Below, in pieces: positions 26,159 to 35,110 of a DNA stretch of 64,000 nt. Each line of letters begins with the position of its first letter. The stretch's first letter is position 1. The translations under genes and the position numbers were made by a program. The stretch spans positions 1 to 64,000 of the forward strand of contig NZ_JAPFQI010000016.1 of the NCBI RefSeq assembly GCF_026183895.1, read 5' to 3'. The notes beneath the pieces are model-generated. The model was not told the origin of the DNA. It made no database searches and was given only the letters and a program-made list of their open reading frames with translations. The stretch is from Sabulicella glaciei (GTDB taxonomy: Bacteria; Pseudomonadota; Alphaproteobacteria; Acetobacterales; Acetobacteraceae).

Positions 26159-26173
26159 ATTAGGTATGCTAAT
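26159..26173. promoter_or_regulatory. LysR-type operator between dsdA and its regulator
   Basis: ATTAGGTATGCTAAT is a perfect interrupted palindrome (ATTAG, 5 bases, CTAAT) and contains the T-N11-A pattern bound by LysR-type regulators. It sits in the 118-base gap between the divergent starts at 26094 and 26213, where such a regulator would control both genes. Confidence 0.55.
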
Positions 26174-26212
26174 GGCGATCCAGAATCTGGCAGGCTCGGA
26201 GGGTGAGCGAGA

Positions 26213-27226
26213 ATGGCAGCTCAACCGGATGAGGAGCTCCCAAACCGCCGCGGCGGGCGGCAGTGGGGCGGGCTGCTGCCGCTGCTGCACCATTTCGATG
26301 CGGCGGCGCGGCACCTCAACTTCACCAAGGCGGCGTCGGAGTTGAACGTGACCCAGGGGGCCGTCAGCCAGCGCCTACGTTTATTGGAGGGGCGGCTCGG
26401 CATTCGCCTGTTCCGCAGGTTGCCACGCGGCCTTGCATTGACCGAAGAAGGCGCGCAGCTCGCGGCCGCGGTGCGGCGCCTCCTTGCTGAACTGGACGAT
26501 ACCGTCTCTCGTATTCAACCACGGCGCCGGGGACCACAACTGGCGCTGGGATGTCCGCCTTCGTTCGCCATGCTCTGGCTGATTCCGCGCATTCACGACT
26601 TCAGCCAAGCGCACCCCGAGGTTGGGATCCGCTTCCACGGCGAGTTTATCGGCCTGGCCGCGAGCGGCGCAGCCGAGGCGCAAGGCGGACTGATGATCCG
26701 CTATGACCCCGACATGGCGCGGCATCCTGGCGCAGAGTTCCTGCTGCCGGAGTACCTGATTCCGGTGACCGCTCCCCTCCCATCCAGGGGCTGCCCGGAG
26801 CCGTCTGCAGGGCTTGATCGGTTGCACGAGGCGACCTTCCTTCATGATGCCGCGCCATGGGAGGGCGCCCCGGCCTTTTGCGAGTGGAGGGAATGGATTG
26901 AGGGGGCCCTGCCCGCGTCCGCGCGCCGGCGGCTGGGAGACGCATATCGATCTGGGCACCAGTACAATTTGGCGCAACTCGCGTTGCGGGCTGCGAGCAG
27001 TGGCCAAGGCGTGGCGATCGGACGCAGTGCCCTTGTGCTGGAAGAACTGGCGGCGAAGCGGCTGCGAGTATTGAAGGGCGCCGTACCAGTCCGTGCGCGC
27101 GCCGGTTACTACGTGACGCATGACGGCGCATCGAGTGATGCGCGCGCTAACTTCCTTACGTGGTTGCACGGCCAGTGCAAGGACTTTGAGGTGGCGCGCG
27201 ATCTGCAGTTGCGACGCGTACGCTGA
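26213..27226 (+). CDS. LysR-family transcriptional regulator (GcvA/DsdC-like)
   Basis: The 337-residue regulator has an N-terminal winged helix (LLPLLHHFDAAARHLNFTKA, then ASELNVTQGAVSQRLRLLEG, about residues 22-72) and a LysR substrate-binding domain (about 105-325, with LALGCPPSFAMLWLIPRI and SGQGVAIGRSALVLEELAA). The pattern is closest to the GcvA subgroup, which includes DsdC. It is divergent from dsdA with a palindromic T-N11-A site between them, so D-serine-responsive control of dsdA is the natural inference. Confidence 0.88.
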   Translation: MAAQPDEELPNRRGGRQWGGLLPLLHHFDAAARHLNFTKAASELNVTQGAVSQRLRLLEGRLGIRLFRRLPRGLALTEEGAQLAAAVRRLLAELDDTVSRIQPRRRGPQLALGCPPSFAMLWLIPRIHDFSQAHPEVGIRFHGEFIGLAASGAAEAQGGLMIRYDPDMARHPGAEFLLPEYLIPVTAPLPSRGCPEPSAGLDRLHEATFLHDAAPWEGAPAFCEWREWIEGALPASARRRLGDAYRSGHQYNLAQLALRAASSGQGVAIGRSALVLEELAAKRLRVLKGAVPVRARAGYYVTHDGASSDARANFLTWLHGQCKDFEVARDLQLRRVR

Positions 27227-27250
27227 GTTGCGCCGAGCTAGATCGCCGTC

Positions 27251-27394
27251 ATGAGGGCTAAGGATAAGATCCTTGCTGAAACGACAGGGGAAAGGACGGC
27301 TCTGCTCGTTAAGAAGTTTAGGGCGGTGACCCACGAGGACTCCATCACCCGCCTCATCGGCGCCGTCATGCTCGCGGCCGACGATGAATGGTAG
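27251..27394 (+). pseudogene. possible IS256-type transposase C-terminal scrap
   Basis: A 47-codon frame ending SITRLIGAVMLAADDEW then stop. The ending is like the C-terminus of IS256 transposases (R-LVGAVLLEQNDEW). The first half does not align. It lies between the LysR gene and a YubB-like fragment, in what looks like mobile-element debris. The match is short and the call is tentative. Confidence 0.3.
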
Positions 27395-27410
27395 ATGCAG
27401 CACCCACCAC

Positions 27411-27708
27411 CTAGACGCTGCGTCGTGTCGAGGAGGTGCCGCTTGCGAAGGCAGAGAAGAGAATGGTCCCGCCAGGCCAATCTCTCGCCCGGTATCGGTT
27501 CTGGTCAGCCGACTGGTTGCCCTGGCAGGCGATCGAGACGCTGAGAAAAAACCGGCCCACCCTCAGCTTCCGGCTCTCGTTCCAAGTGGAATGGCCGGAG
27601 CTTCAGCAGGGCGCGGGGCAGGGCCGCCTGAGAATTCGAGGCTACCCCCCGAAACTCAGCAAAGGCCTATCACCACCAAACTCGGGTGCCACTTCGATGA
27701 GCCGCTGA
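27411..27708 (+). pseudogene. YubB/Api92-like fragment, second copy
   Basis: From about 27414 the DNA closely matches 21253-21450: both encode LRRVEEVPLAKA, then GQSL-RYRFWSADW and the LS-RLS-QVEWP-LQQ block. Only this C-terminal half is present. The upstream 170 codons of the other copy are missing and sequence before 27411 is unrelated. After QQGAGQGRL the two copies diverge. It is a partial duplicate of the gene at 21008-21562 in the same orientation. Confidence 0.6.
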
Positions 27709-27713
27709 TCTCT

Positions 27714-28628
27714 TCAGTTCCGCCGCTGCGAGGAAACTTCGGCCCCGCCCCAGGACTCGAGCAACCGGATCAAGGCGGTGACGTCCTGCCCCTCTCCGCC
27801 ATGTACGTAGGCGTGGTCGTAGAGTTGCTTGGCGGTGGTGCAAGTCAACATGGTGGTGCCGAGCGCCTCGGCCTCGGCCAGGGCCAGCCGCACATCCTTA
27901 CGCATCAGTTCCAGCCGGAAGCCGAAATCGAAGCTCCGCTCCAGCACCGCTTTCGGCATGAAAACCTCAGTGGAGAAGGACCGGCCGCTACTTCTCGCGA
28001 TCACCGCGTGCATGACCGCTGGGTCAAGCCCGGCCTTGGCCCCCATCACCATCGCCTCGGCCGTTGCCGCCCAAACTGTCGCGGCGATCAGGTTGTTGAC
28101 GAGCTTCAGGGTCTGCCCCTGGCCCACCTCCTCGCCGACATGAATGGTCCCTCGGCCTATCGTTTCAAGCAGGTCGCGCACCTGCTCAAAGGCCGCTCGG
28201 TCACCCGAAGCCATGACCGAGAGCGTCCCCGCCTTCGCGCCAGCCACACCGCCCGAGACGGGGGCGTCGAGAACCGCAACACCTTTGGCGGAAAGGCCCT
28301 CTGCCACCTCGGATGCCACGCGTGCGCCGGTGGTCGAAAGGTCGGCGTAGATACGCATCGCCGATCCTTCGACGAGCCCACCGGCGCCGAGGGCCACCTG
28401 CTTCACCACATCCGGCGTCGGCAGGCTGACAAAAACAATCGGTGCAGCGTCTGCCACCGCAGCCGGAGATGGCAGGGCAGTAGCCCCCAAGGCCTCCGCC
28501 TGCGCCAGCGCCGCCGGACTGACGTCATGCACCAGCAGGCGATGGCCCGCAGAGATCAGCCGCTCGACCATCGGGCCACCCATTGCGCCAAGGCCGACAA
28601 AGCCGACAGTTAGGACGTTCGCGGTCAC
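27714..28628 (-). CDS. NAD(P)-dependent beta-hydroxyacid dehydrogenase
   Basis: A 304-residue oxidoreductase of the 3-hydroxyisobutyrate dehydrogenase/tartronate semialdehyde reductase family. It has a Rossmann motif GFVGLGAMGGPM near the start, the substrate motif LDAPVSGGVAGAKAGTLSVM (about 115-135), and the catalytic Lys in GQTLKLVNNLI (about 172). The GTG start at 28628 overlaps the stop of the binding-protein gene by 4 bases (GTGA), the arrangement of a coupled operon; the longer upstream frame runs through that gene and is rejected. Substrate is likely a branched or hydroxylated C3-C4 acid related to the ligand of the LivJ-like protein upstream. Confidence 0.88.
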   Translation of the reverse strand: MTANVLTVGFVGLGAMGGPMVERLISAGHRLLVHDVSPAALAQAEALGATALPSPAAVADAAPIVFVSLPTPDVVKQVALGAGGLVEGSAMRIYADLSTTGARVASEVAEGLSAKGVAVLDAPVSGGVAGAKAGTLSVMASGDRAAFEQVRDLLETIGRGTIHVGEEVGQGQTLKLVNNLIAATVWAATAEAMVMGAKAGLDPAVMHAVIARSSGRSFSTEVFMPKAVLERSFDFGFRLELMRKDVRLALAEAEALGTTMLTCTTAKQLYDHAYVHGGEGQDVTALIRLLESWGGAEVSSQRRN

Positions 28629-29839
28629 GGGCGCACCAGCGGGCAGCCGCCCTCTGCCAAGGGCCGGAACGCCTGCTCGGCCGGAATGGTGGCGAGGACG
28701 CGATACAGGTCCCATTCGCCGCGCGAGTCCTCAGGACGCTTGGCCTCTACCAGATACATGTCGTGCACATGGCGCCCATCCTCCCGCACACGCCCATTCC
28801 GGGCGAACATGTCATTCACTGGCAGCTGCCGCATCCGCGCCGCCACCGCTTGGGCCTCGTCCGTCCCGGCCGCCTCGATGGCGCGCAGGTAATGGCGCAC
28901 GGCCGAATAGACGCCAGCCTGATACTGCGTCGGCATGGCGCCCCGGTGACGTTCAGCGAAGCGGCGGGCAAAGGCGCGAGATTCGTCATTCTGGTCCCAG
29001 TACCAGGCCTCGGTCGCCACCACCCCCTGCGCAGTCTCGAGGCCGAGTGCGCGAATGTCCGTGATGTTCACGAACATGCCCACAAGCCGCTGACCGCGCC
29101 GCGTCAGGCCAAACTCCCCGGCCTGCTTGATGGAGTTGATGGTATCGGTCCCCGCATTGGCGAGCGCCACCACCTGTGCGCGGGATGCCTGCGCCTGTAG
29201 CAGGAAGGATGAGAAGTCGGGCGCGTTGAGCGGGTGCCGAACCCGTCCAACCGCCGTGCCGCCCTCTGCACGCACCGTGGCTTCCGAGGCGCGTTCAAGT
29301 GCGTAGCCCCCTTCATAGTCCACCGTAAGGTAGAACCAGGATCGTGCTCCTTGCTGCAGTACCGCGCGCGTGGTGCCAGAGGAAAGAGCGTAGCTGTCCG
29401 ACACCCAATGAAAGCCGACAGGTGAGCATTGCCGTCCTGTGAGTTCGGTTGAGGCGGCGGAGGTGTTGATGATGACGCGGTTGCGCTCCCTTCCGACCTG
29501 CTGAACCGCCAGCGCGACCGCCGAGTTCGGCATATCGATGATCATGTCGACGCGTTCGGTGTCGATCCAGCGGCGGGCGGTCGCAGCGCCGGTGTCCGGG
29601 CGGTTCTGGTGGTCAGCGAAGACCACCTCCACCGGCCGTCCAAGGGCGCGGCCACCATGATCCTCGATAGCCAGCCGCGCGGCAGCGACCGATCCAGGTC
29701 CGGCGAAATCCGCGTAGGGCCCCGTCATATCGGTCAGCACACCGATACGAACAACATCATCGGAAACCTGCTGGGCGGTGGCAGCGGATGTCAGGCCGAG
29801 CGCCATGAGTAGCGCGGCCACGCCGGAACGGATGGACAT
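28625..29839 (-). CDS. ABC transporter substrate-binding protein, LivJ/branched-chain amino acid type
   Basis: The 404-residue periplasmic protein starts with a signal peptide (SIRSGVAALLMALGLTSAA, cut before QQVSDD) and has the type I periplasmic fold: VRIGVLTDMTGPYADFAGPG, RPVEVVFADHQNRPDTGAA, ARRWIDTERVDMIIDMPNS and YDLYRV-like WDLYRVLATIP near the end. AAGGAGG lies 7 bases before the ATG at 29839, so the frame upstream of it is not coding. No LivHMGF permease or ATPase genes are near. It is the first gene of a two-gene unit with the dehydrogenase. Confidence 0.9.
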   Translation of the reverse strand: MSIRSGVAALLMALGLTSAATAQQVSDDVVRIGVLTDMTGPYADFAGPGSVAAARLAIEDHGGRALGRPVEVVFADHQNRPDTGAATARRWIDTERVDMIIDMPNSAVALAVQQVGRERNRVIINTSAASTELTGRQCSPVGFHWVSDSYALSSGTTRAVLQQGARSWFYLTVDYEGGYALERASEATVRAEGGTAVGRVRHPLNAPDFSSFLLQAQASRAQVVALANAGTDTINSIKQAGEFGLTRRGQRLVGMFVNITDIRALGLETAQGVVATEAWYWDQNDESRAFARRFAERHRGAMPTQYQAGVYSAVRHYLRAIEAAGTDEAQAVAARMRQLPVNDMFARNGRVREDGRHVHDMYLVEAKRPEDSRGEWDLYRVLATIPAEQAFRPLAEGGCPLVRP

Positions 29840-30216
29840 GCAGTTTCCTCCTTGCCCTGGTCGCCCTGGGTCGCTCTGCAGGCTGCGCACCTTATGGCCT
29901 GGACACGATCCCAAAGCGGACAAGTGTGGTCAATCCTGACGAGATGTTCGCTGGCAGCATTTGTACACACTGGGTTGCCGCTGCCGCGCCGGAGGTGAAG
30001 GTCGGCGGCCACGACCGCTTCAGAGCTCTCCTTTCGGGCCTTGATACTTCGGTGATGGCCCTGTCGATCGCATCCATCGCTCCAGCCGAATCCCGCTGTG
30101 TTTCAAGTGAGCCCGAGTTGCGAGCCTACACGGAAGCACTCGCGGAAGCCGAAAAGTGCCCCTCTGCCCTCCTTCGGACCTGCAGGCGACCTGCAGAAGC
30201 GGTCGGCTGCAAGGGA
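29840..30216. other. intergenic region without a supported gene
   Basis: About 380 bases separate the LivJ-like gene from the next minus-strand gene. A plus-strand open frame exists (29926-30315) but has no family resemblance, no ribosome site and overlaps the end of the helix-turn-helix gene. It should contain the promoter of the LivJ-like operon. I see no clear hairpin or operator. Confidence 0.3.
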
Positions 30217-31092
30217 TCACTCCTCGGCGTAGTCGGCGAGATCGACGGTCTTGATGCTGAAATCGACCCGATCAGACCGGCGGGCCGCCTCGCGCAGCAG
30301 GTTCTTGCTGCCTGAAAGCAAGTCTTCGAGCGAGCGGAAGGGGAAGTCGGTTTCCTCTCCATCCTCGGACTTGATCACAAGGGCCTTGCCGGGCCGCGAG
30401 GGGGCCGAGCCGCGCTCCTTGGACAAAGAAGGCGGCGAGGGTCCACGTCGGCCCTTTCCCGTGTCTTTTGCTTCGGATCGAGACTCGGACAGAGTTATCG
30501 GCAACGGGGGCGCCGCCGGAGGGGGAGCCTTGGCCGGCGCGGGGGGAGGGGGCGAAACGGGATCGGACACCAGAGGCCGCGCTTCCGAGGCGGGCTGGAA
30601 TTGTCGCGCTTTCGCCTCAACTGCCGACGGAGGTGCCGCGGCGATAGGCGGGGCGAGGCTGAATAAATCCTCCGCTTCTGTTTGCGTGCGCGAAGCCAAA
30701 GGCGCGATTGCTTCCGGGGCCGCCGCACGATTCCTCGAGACGTGTTCTTCATTGATGGAGCTTGCCGACCCGCTGGTGCCGGTCGCCTCCGTTTCGGAAG
30801 CGGAAGCGCTCGCTGCCAACGCGTTGGCTTCGCACGTTGCATCGAGATCCTCCGCCGCAACGATGGCCGGGACCACGGGGATGTTTTCAGCTTTCTCTCC
30901 AGCCGCAGCGCTTGCGGTGGGCGAAGGAAGCCCTCGATCTTCTGCCTCAATGGCCCGCTGCTTGCGGGCGATGATGGTAATGTTGGCCGGGGTGACCCCG
31001 AACTCGGCAGCGATCTTCTTGGTCGGCTCCCGGGCATCGACGCGTCGAAGGATGTCGGGCCAGTGGCTGCGGGTGATCTTGATGGCGGGCAT
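30217..31092 (-). CDS. helix-turn-helix protein with a long Ala/Pro-rich tail, unknown function
   Basis: A 291-residue protein from the ATG at 31092. Residues 1-50 (IKITRSHWPDILRRVDARE, then PTKKIAAEFGVTPANITIIARKQ) look like a homeodomain-like helix-turn-helix as in small transposase or repressor heads. Residues 55-225 are low-complexity, rich in Ala, Pro, Ser and Glu, and probably disordered. The last 60 residues are charged and more ordered (ALVIKSEDGEETDFPFRSLEDLL, split here as ALVIKSEDG and EETDFPFRSLEDLL), ending VDLADYAEE. No clear ribosome site. It is alone on its strand. A DNA-binding structural or regulatory role is possible; I do not recognise the family. Confidence 0.6.
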   Translation of the reverse strand: MPAIKITRSHWPDILRRVDAREPTKKIAAEFGVTPANITIIARKQRAIEAEDRGLPSPTASAAAGEKAENIPVVPAIVAAEDLDATCEANALAASASASETEATGTSGSASSINEEHVSRNRAAAPEAIAPLASRTQTEAEDLFSLAPPIAAAPPSAVEAKARQFQPASEARPLVSDPVSPPPPAPAKAPPPAAPPLPITLSESRSEAKDTGKGRRGPSPPSLSKERGSAPSRPGKALVIKSEDGEETDFPFRSLEDLLSGSKNLLREAARRSDRVDFSIKTVDLADYAEE

Positions 31093-31864
31093 CGGGGAGG
31101 CCTGTGTGCGGAGGCGGGCGGGGCCGCGCGGTCTGGAGAAAGCAAAGAAGGATGTTGTGGCTCGAGGCCGCGCTCGCCAGGGCAAAGGCGCCAGCGAAGT
31201 GCAGCGAAAGCCGCTCAATCCTCTCGGCCGGGCTGAAGGAGGGTGTCAAGGACAACGAAAGCCGCTGATGTTCAGGGTCGTCGCCGGTGACGCGGCCCTC
31301 GGTGATGACCAGGGGCCGAACCGTGCGGCTTTGGCCACCTCCGCGCGGGCCCGGATCGCTGGCCGGACTGTCGGGGTTCCCGAGGCGACGCTTATTCAGC
31401 TGCCCTTGGCTTCCTGGCCCGGCTTCGCGCCCGGTTGACCCGCGCCGCCGGAAGCAAGCCGCCCAGAAGGAGTCCGGCCGGTCTCGCCGAGGCCGCCTGA
31501 GACGACAGCGAGGAGGGGCGATGCCATCGCACTCCGTTCCCGAGATCCAACACCTGCTCGCGCACCTTGTGCTCGCCGTCGCCCCTTTGCGCGAACTGCT
31601 GCTCGAATGATCCCTCTGGCGACGGCGGCACCAAACCGAGGCATGCGCCGCACACATCCGATTACGCCTGCAGAAGCACCTGTAGTACGAGGCCTCTGTG
31701 TGGCCGCGCGGAGGCGTGTGCCGGCAACTCCAGCCGGGCCGCTCTGCCTCTTGGACGGCCGCTAAGCGCATAGGCCAGCAACCGCGGCAGCCGGCCCCGC
31801 CGCTTCTCGGCTTGCCGTGGCGGGCGCATCGACCTGCGCGGGGGCTATGGTGAGGAACCGGGCG
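31093..31864. other. intergenic region without a supported gene
   Basis: About 770 bases between the helix-turn-helix gene and the amidohydrolase. Several long open frames on both strands reflect high GC rather than genes: none has a ribosome site, a family motif or sensible composition. A 29-codon plus-strand frame (31520-31609, MPSHSVPEIQHLLAHL) is the only one with protein-like composition. The stretch may hold decayed sequence. Confidence 0.3.
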
Positions 31865-33316
31865 TCAGGACAGCATGGACAGGCTGAGCGGCGCGATCTC
31901 GTCACCATCACGTCCACGGTAGTCCCGGCCGCAGGCCTCGCGCAGCATTCGCGCCTGGGAATCCGCAAGGATCCCTGCGGCCTCGGCCACGTCGAGGCGC
32001 GTCGGGCGGCCATCAGCCCAGATCGTCTCCCCACCGACCACCACACGCCGCACCGCCCGGTCTGCGGCATGGTAGATCAGCGAGCGGAGCGGATCGCGCG
32101 GCGGCGCCATCAACGGGTGGTGCAGATCCACCAGTACCACATCCGCCGCTGCCCCGACCTGCAGCCGGCCCAGGTCGTTCCGCCCCAGCGCTTCCGCGCC
32201 GCCGACCGTGGCGGCGTGGAAGACGCCCTCCGTGGTCGCGGCCGCAAGATCGCGCTCCGCGTTGCGCGCCAGGATGAGGGCGGTCCGCATTTCCTCGATC
32301 AGGTTGTGCGGCGCGACATCCGTGCCGAAGCCGATCCGCACCCCGCGTGCCCGGTAGGACCCGAAGCTCCGCAGGTGCTCCCCATAGCGTGAGAAGGGGG
32401 AGGGGCAATGCGCCACGCTCGCGCCATGCTCTGCCATCAGCCCAACATCGCGCGCCGTGTGCCAGCGGATGGAGGGGTGCTCGTCCACGAAGATGGCGTG
32501 GCCGAGGATCGTGCGCGGGGTCAGCATCCCGATGCTGGCCGCCCACTGGATGGGGGTGACGCCATGGCGGCGGATCATCTCCTGCACCTCCACGACTGCC
32601 TGGGCGATGTGGGTGGTGAAGGGTCGGCCGGTCTCGGCGGCGTACGCGACGCCCTCGCGCAGCATCTCCTCCTCCACCGTGTCGATCTGGGCGGGAAAGA
32701 CGACGCTGCTCAACCGGCCCGAAGGGTGGTCCTCGGCCTCCCGCATGACCAGCTTCGCGGCCTCGAACTGGCGGTGCGCATCCTCGCGGTTCCACATCCA
32801 GGTGACGGTCTGTGGTGCGGACATGCCCCAGCGCGCCGCCGCATAGCCCGGGCCAGCCCAGCTCCGCAGTCCGCTCTCGGCCATGACCGTGAGCCAGCGT
32901 GGGAACGGGGCCGAGAGGTCGACAACCGAGGTCACCCCCGAGGACATCAGCTCCGCATAAGCGAGGCGCATCGCCGCCTCTCGCCCCGCTTCATCGAGGC
33001 GGAAGGCCTGGGAGCGCTCAAAGAGCCCGCTCATTCCCTGTTCCGGGACGCCGTGGTCCTCGCGCACGCCACGGTAGCCCGGCTCGGTGGTCGGGTGGGT
33101 GTGGATGTTCACCAGCCCTGGCATGACGAGCAGGCCGCGCCCGTCCACCACTTCCGCGTCCGGCTCTGGCGGGGAGGACGGGTCGTGCGGGCCGATCTGC
33201 GCCACCCGTCCGTCGCGCAGGAGGATGTCAAGGTCACGGCCGAAAGCGTGGCGGACTGCGGCGTCGTCCCAGACGATGGCCCAGGCCGCGTTGCGGATCA
33301 GGAGAGGCACGATCAT
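31865..33316 (-). CDS. amidohydrolase, TrzN/AtzA-like (cytosine deaminase-type superfamily)
   Basis: A 483-residue metal-dependent hydrolase. Metal ligands are visible in order: VNIHTH (HxH, about 72-74), TTHIAQ, GHAIFVDEH and the terminal FGTDVAPHN aspartate. Composite-domain strands flank the barrel at both ends. It belongs to the aminohydrolases that deaminate or dechlorinate rings or open cyclic amides; the exact substrate cannot be told. GGGAGG lies 7 bases before the ATG at 33316, so the extra N-terminal frame is discarded. It starts 13 bases after the oligopeptide-binding gene, forming a two-gene operon with it. Confidence 0.87.
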   Translation of the reverse strand: MIVPLLIRNAAWAIVWDDAAVRHAFGRDLDILLRDGRVAQIGPHDPSSPPEPDAEVVDGRGLLVMPGLVNIHTHPTTEPGYRGVREDHGVPEQGMSGLFERSQAFRLDEAGREAAMRLAYAELMSSGVTSVVDLSAPFPRWLTVMAESGLRSWAGPGYAAARWGMSAPQTVTWMWNREDAHRQFEAAKLVMREAEDHPSGRLSSVVFPAQIDTVEEEMLREGVAYAAETGRPFTTHIAQAVVEVQEMIRRHGVTPIQWAASIGMLTPRTILGHAIFVDEHPSIRWHTARDVGLMAEHGASVAHCPSPFSRYGEHLRSFGSYRARGVRIGFGTDVAPHNLIEEMRTALILARNAERDLAAATTEGVFHAATVGGAEALGRNDLGRLQVGAAADVVLVDLHHPLMAPPRDPLRSLIYHAADRAVRRVVVGGETIWADGRPTRLDVAEAAGILADSQARMLREACGRDYRGRDGDEIAPLSLSMLS

Positions 33317-33329
33317 GGTGTGCCTCCCG

Positions 33330-34913
33330 TCAGAGCTTCTCGAGGTTCCAGTAGAACAGGGCCGGGCCCGGCAGCAGGCCGCGCACATTCGAGCGGTGCG
33401 CGACAACGCCACGGTACTGGCCCAGCGGGATGTTCGTGGCGTTGCCGATATGAACGCGCTCCAACTCCTTCAGGATCTCCTGGCGCCGCACCGGATCCGT
33501 CTCGTAGGTCCAGGCGTCGTTCAACTGGGGCACGCGCGTGTCGCAGGGCCAGCCGAACCAGGCGCTCTCGCAATTGCCGACGAAGACGTTCAGCAGCGGG
33601 TTCTGGACACCGGTGATGGTCGCGTTGGTGACGAAGACGTTCCATCCGCCCTGGGTAGGTGGGTTGCGGGAGGACCGGCGCTGGACCAGACCGCTCCAAT
33701 CCATCGCTATCAGGTCCACATTCGCGCCGATGCGCCGCAGCGCCTCCGCCGCCAGGAGTGCACCGGGATGGAGCACGGCGTTGTCCGCCGGGTCCATCAC
33801 CACGATCGGCCGGCCGTCGTAACCGGCGGCCCGGAACGCGTCGCGCGCCTGCTGGTCGGTCAGGCGCGGCCAGCCAAGGGTGTCGAATTGCGGCGTCTCG
33901 GAGGGGGCGCAGCCGAAGGGGGCTCCGCATTCGCGCCAGGGCTGGTCCTGCCCGACGGTGGCCACCATGAAGTCCGGCTGGCGGATCACCCCCATCAGGG
34001 CCCGCCGCGCCTCGAGGTTGTCGAAGGGCGGGTGAAGGTGGTTCATGGCCAGGAACAGGACGTAGCCCAGCGGATCGTTGGGGGCGACGGTGACGTTGCG
34101 CATCCGCGTCAGGCGGGGCACGAGATCAGGCGCCGGGCTCTCGAGCAGGTCGATCTCTCCGGCCGCGAGTCCGTTCGCGGCGGTCGCGACATCGGGGGTG
34201 TAGAGGCTCTCGACGCGATCCACCTTGACCACCTTGCCACCCGCCGCTTGGCTGGGCGGCTCCGCGCGCGGCACATATTCTTCGAAGCGCTCATAGACGA
34301 CGCGTGCACCAGGCACCCATTGATCTCGCCGGAAGCGGAAGGGACCGGAGCCGACAGGGTCCGTGATTGCGGTGTTCGGATCCGTACGCGCCAGGCGCTC
34401 CGGCATCATGAAGGGCACGTTGCTGTCGATTTTGCCCAGGGCCTCGAGCACGAAGCCCACAGGGCGCGTGAGGCGCAGCCGGATGGTTCGCACGTCGGGC
34501 GCTTCGAGGCTCTCGGTCACGCGCATCAGGGCACGGCCCATGCCGTCCCGCACGCCCCAGCGGCGGATGGATGCGACGCAGTCCGCAGCCGTAACCGGGG
34601 AGCCGTCGTGCCAGAGCATGCCGTCGCGCAGACGGAAGGTCCACTCCTTGCCATCCCCGCTGTTTCCGTAATCGCCCACCATCTGCGGCTGGGGCCGGTT
34701 CTGGGCGTCCATCGCGAACAGCGTGTCCCAGACGAGGTAGCCGTGATTGCGCGTGAGATAGGTGGTGGTCCAGATCGGGTCGAGCGCGCGCAGATCGCCG
34801 ATTGGCACCGAACGGATCACGCGCCGCGGATCCTGAGCCATGGCCTGCCGCGACTGCACGCTCAGGAGGGCTGGTGCGGCCACGAGGGTCAGGTGACGGC
34901 GGCTGATCGACAT
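33330..34913 (-). CDS. ABC transporter substrate-binding protein, oligopeptide/dipeptide type (family 5)
   Basis: The 527-residue periplasmic protein has a signal peptide with a twin-Arg start (SRRHLTLVAAPALLSV, cut after AMA). SBP family 5 blocks follow: LDPIWTTTYLTRNHGYLVWD, QMVGDYGNSGDGKEWTFRLR, DGMLWHDGSPVTAADCV and PVGSGPFRFR. No permease or ATPase genes of this transporter are in the window. It leads the operon with the TrzN-like hydrolase, and a second hydrolase is divergent 197 bases upstream, so it likely binds the substrate of these enzymes. Confidence 0.9.
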   Translation of the reverse strand: MSISRRHLTLVAAPALLSVQSRQAMAQDPRRVIRSVPIGDLRALDPIWTTTYLTRNHGYLVWDTLFAMDAQNRPQPQMVGDYGNSGDGKEWTFRLRDGMLWHDGSPVTAADCVASIRRWGVRDGMGRALMRVTESLEAPDVRTIRLRLTRPVGFVLEALGKIDSNVPFMMPERLARTDPNTAITDPVGSGPFRFRRDQWVPGARVVYERFEEYVPRAEPPSQAAGGKVVKVDRVESLYTPDVATAANGLAAGEIDLLESPAPDLVPRLTRMRNVTVAPNDPLGYVLFLAMNHLHPPFDNLEARRALMGVIRQPDFMVATVGQDQPWRECGAPFGCAPSETPQFDTLGWPRLTDQQARDAFRAAGYDGRPIVVMDPADNAVLHPGALLAAEALRRIGANVDLIAMDWSGLVQRRSSRNPPTQGGWNVFVTNATITGVQNPLLNVFVGNCESAWFGWPCDTRVPQLNDAWTYETDPVRRQEILKELERVHIGNATNIPLGQYRGVVAHRSNVRGLLPGPALFYWNLEKL

Positions 34914-35110
34914 GAGGGGCTCCTGGTCGCCAGAAGTCCATGGTGAGACCTGCTATCGCCCACAGCAACGAAAATTCGATCGAATGCGTCGGCGCGGGTG
35001 CTGTCCCAGCCTGTACCGCAACCGAAGGCGTAGACCACGGCAATCTAGAGGCGTGACGCCGCATCATCTCTCGCCCAAACTCGCACAAGACAGAAGGGGA
35101 GGCCGGCTTC

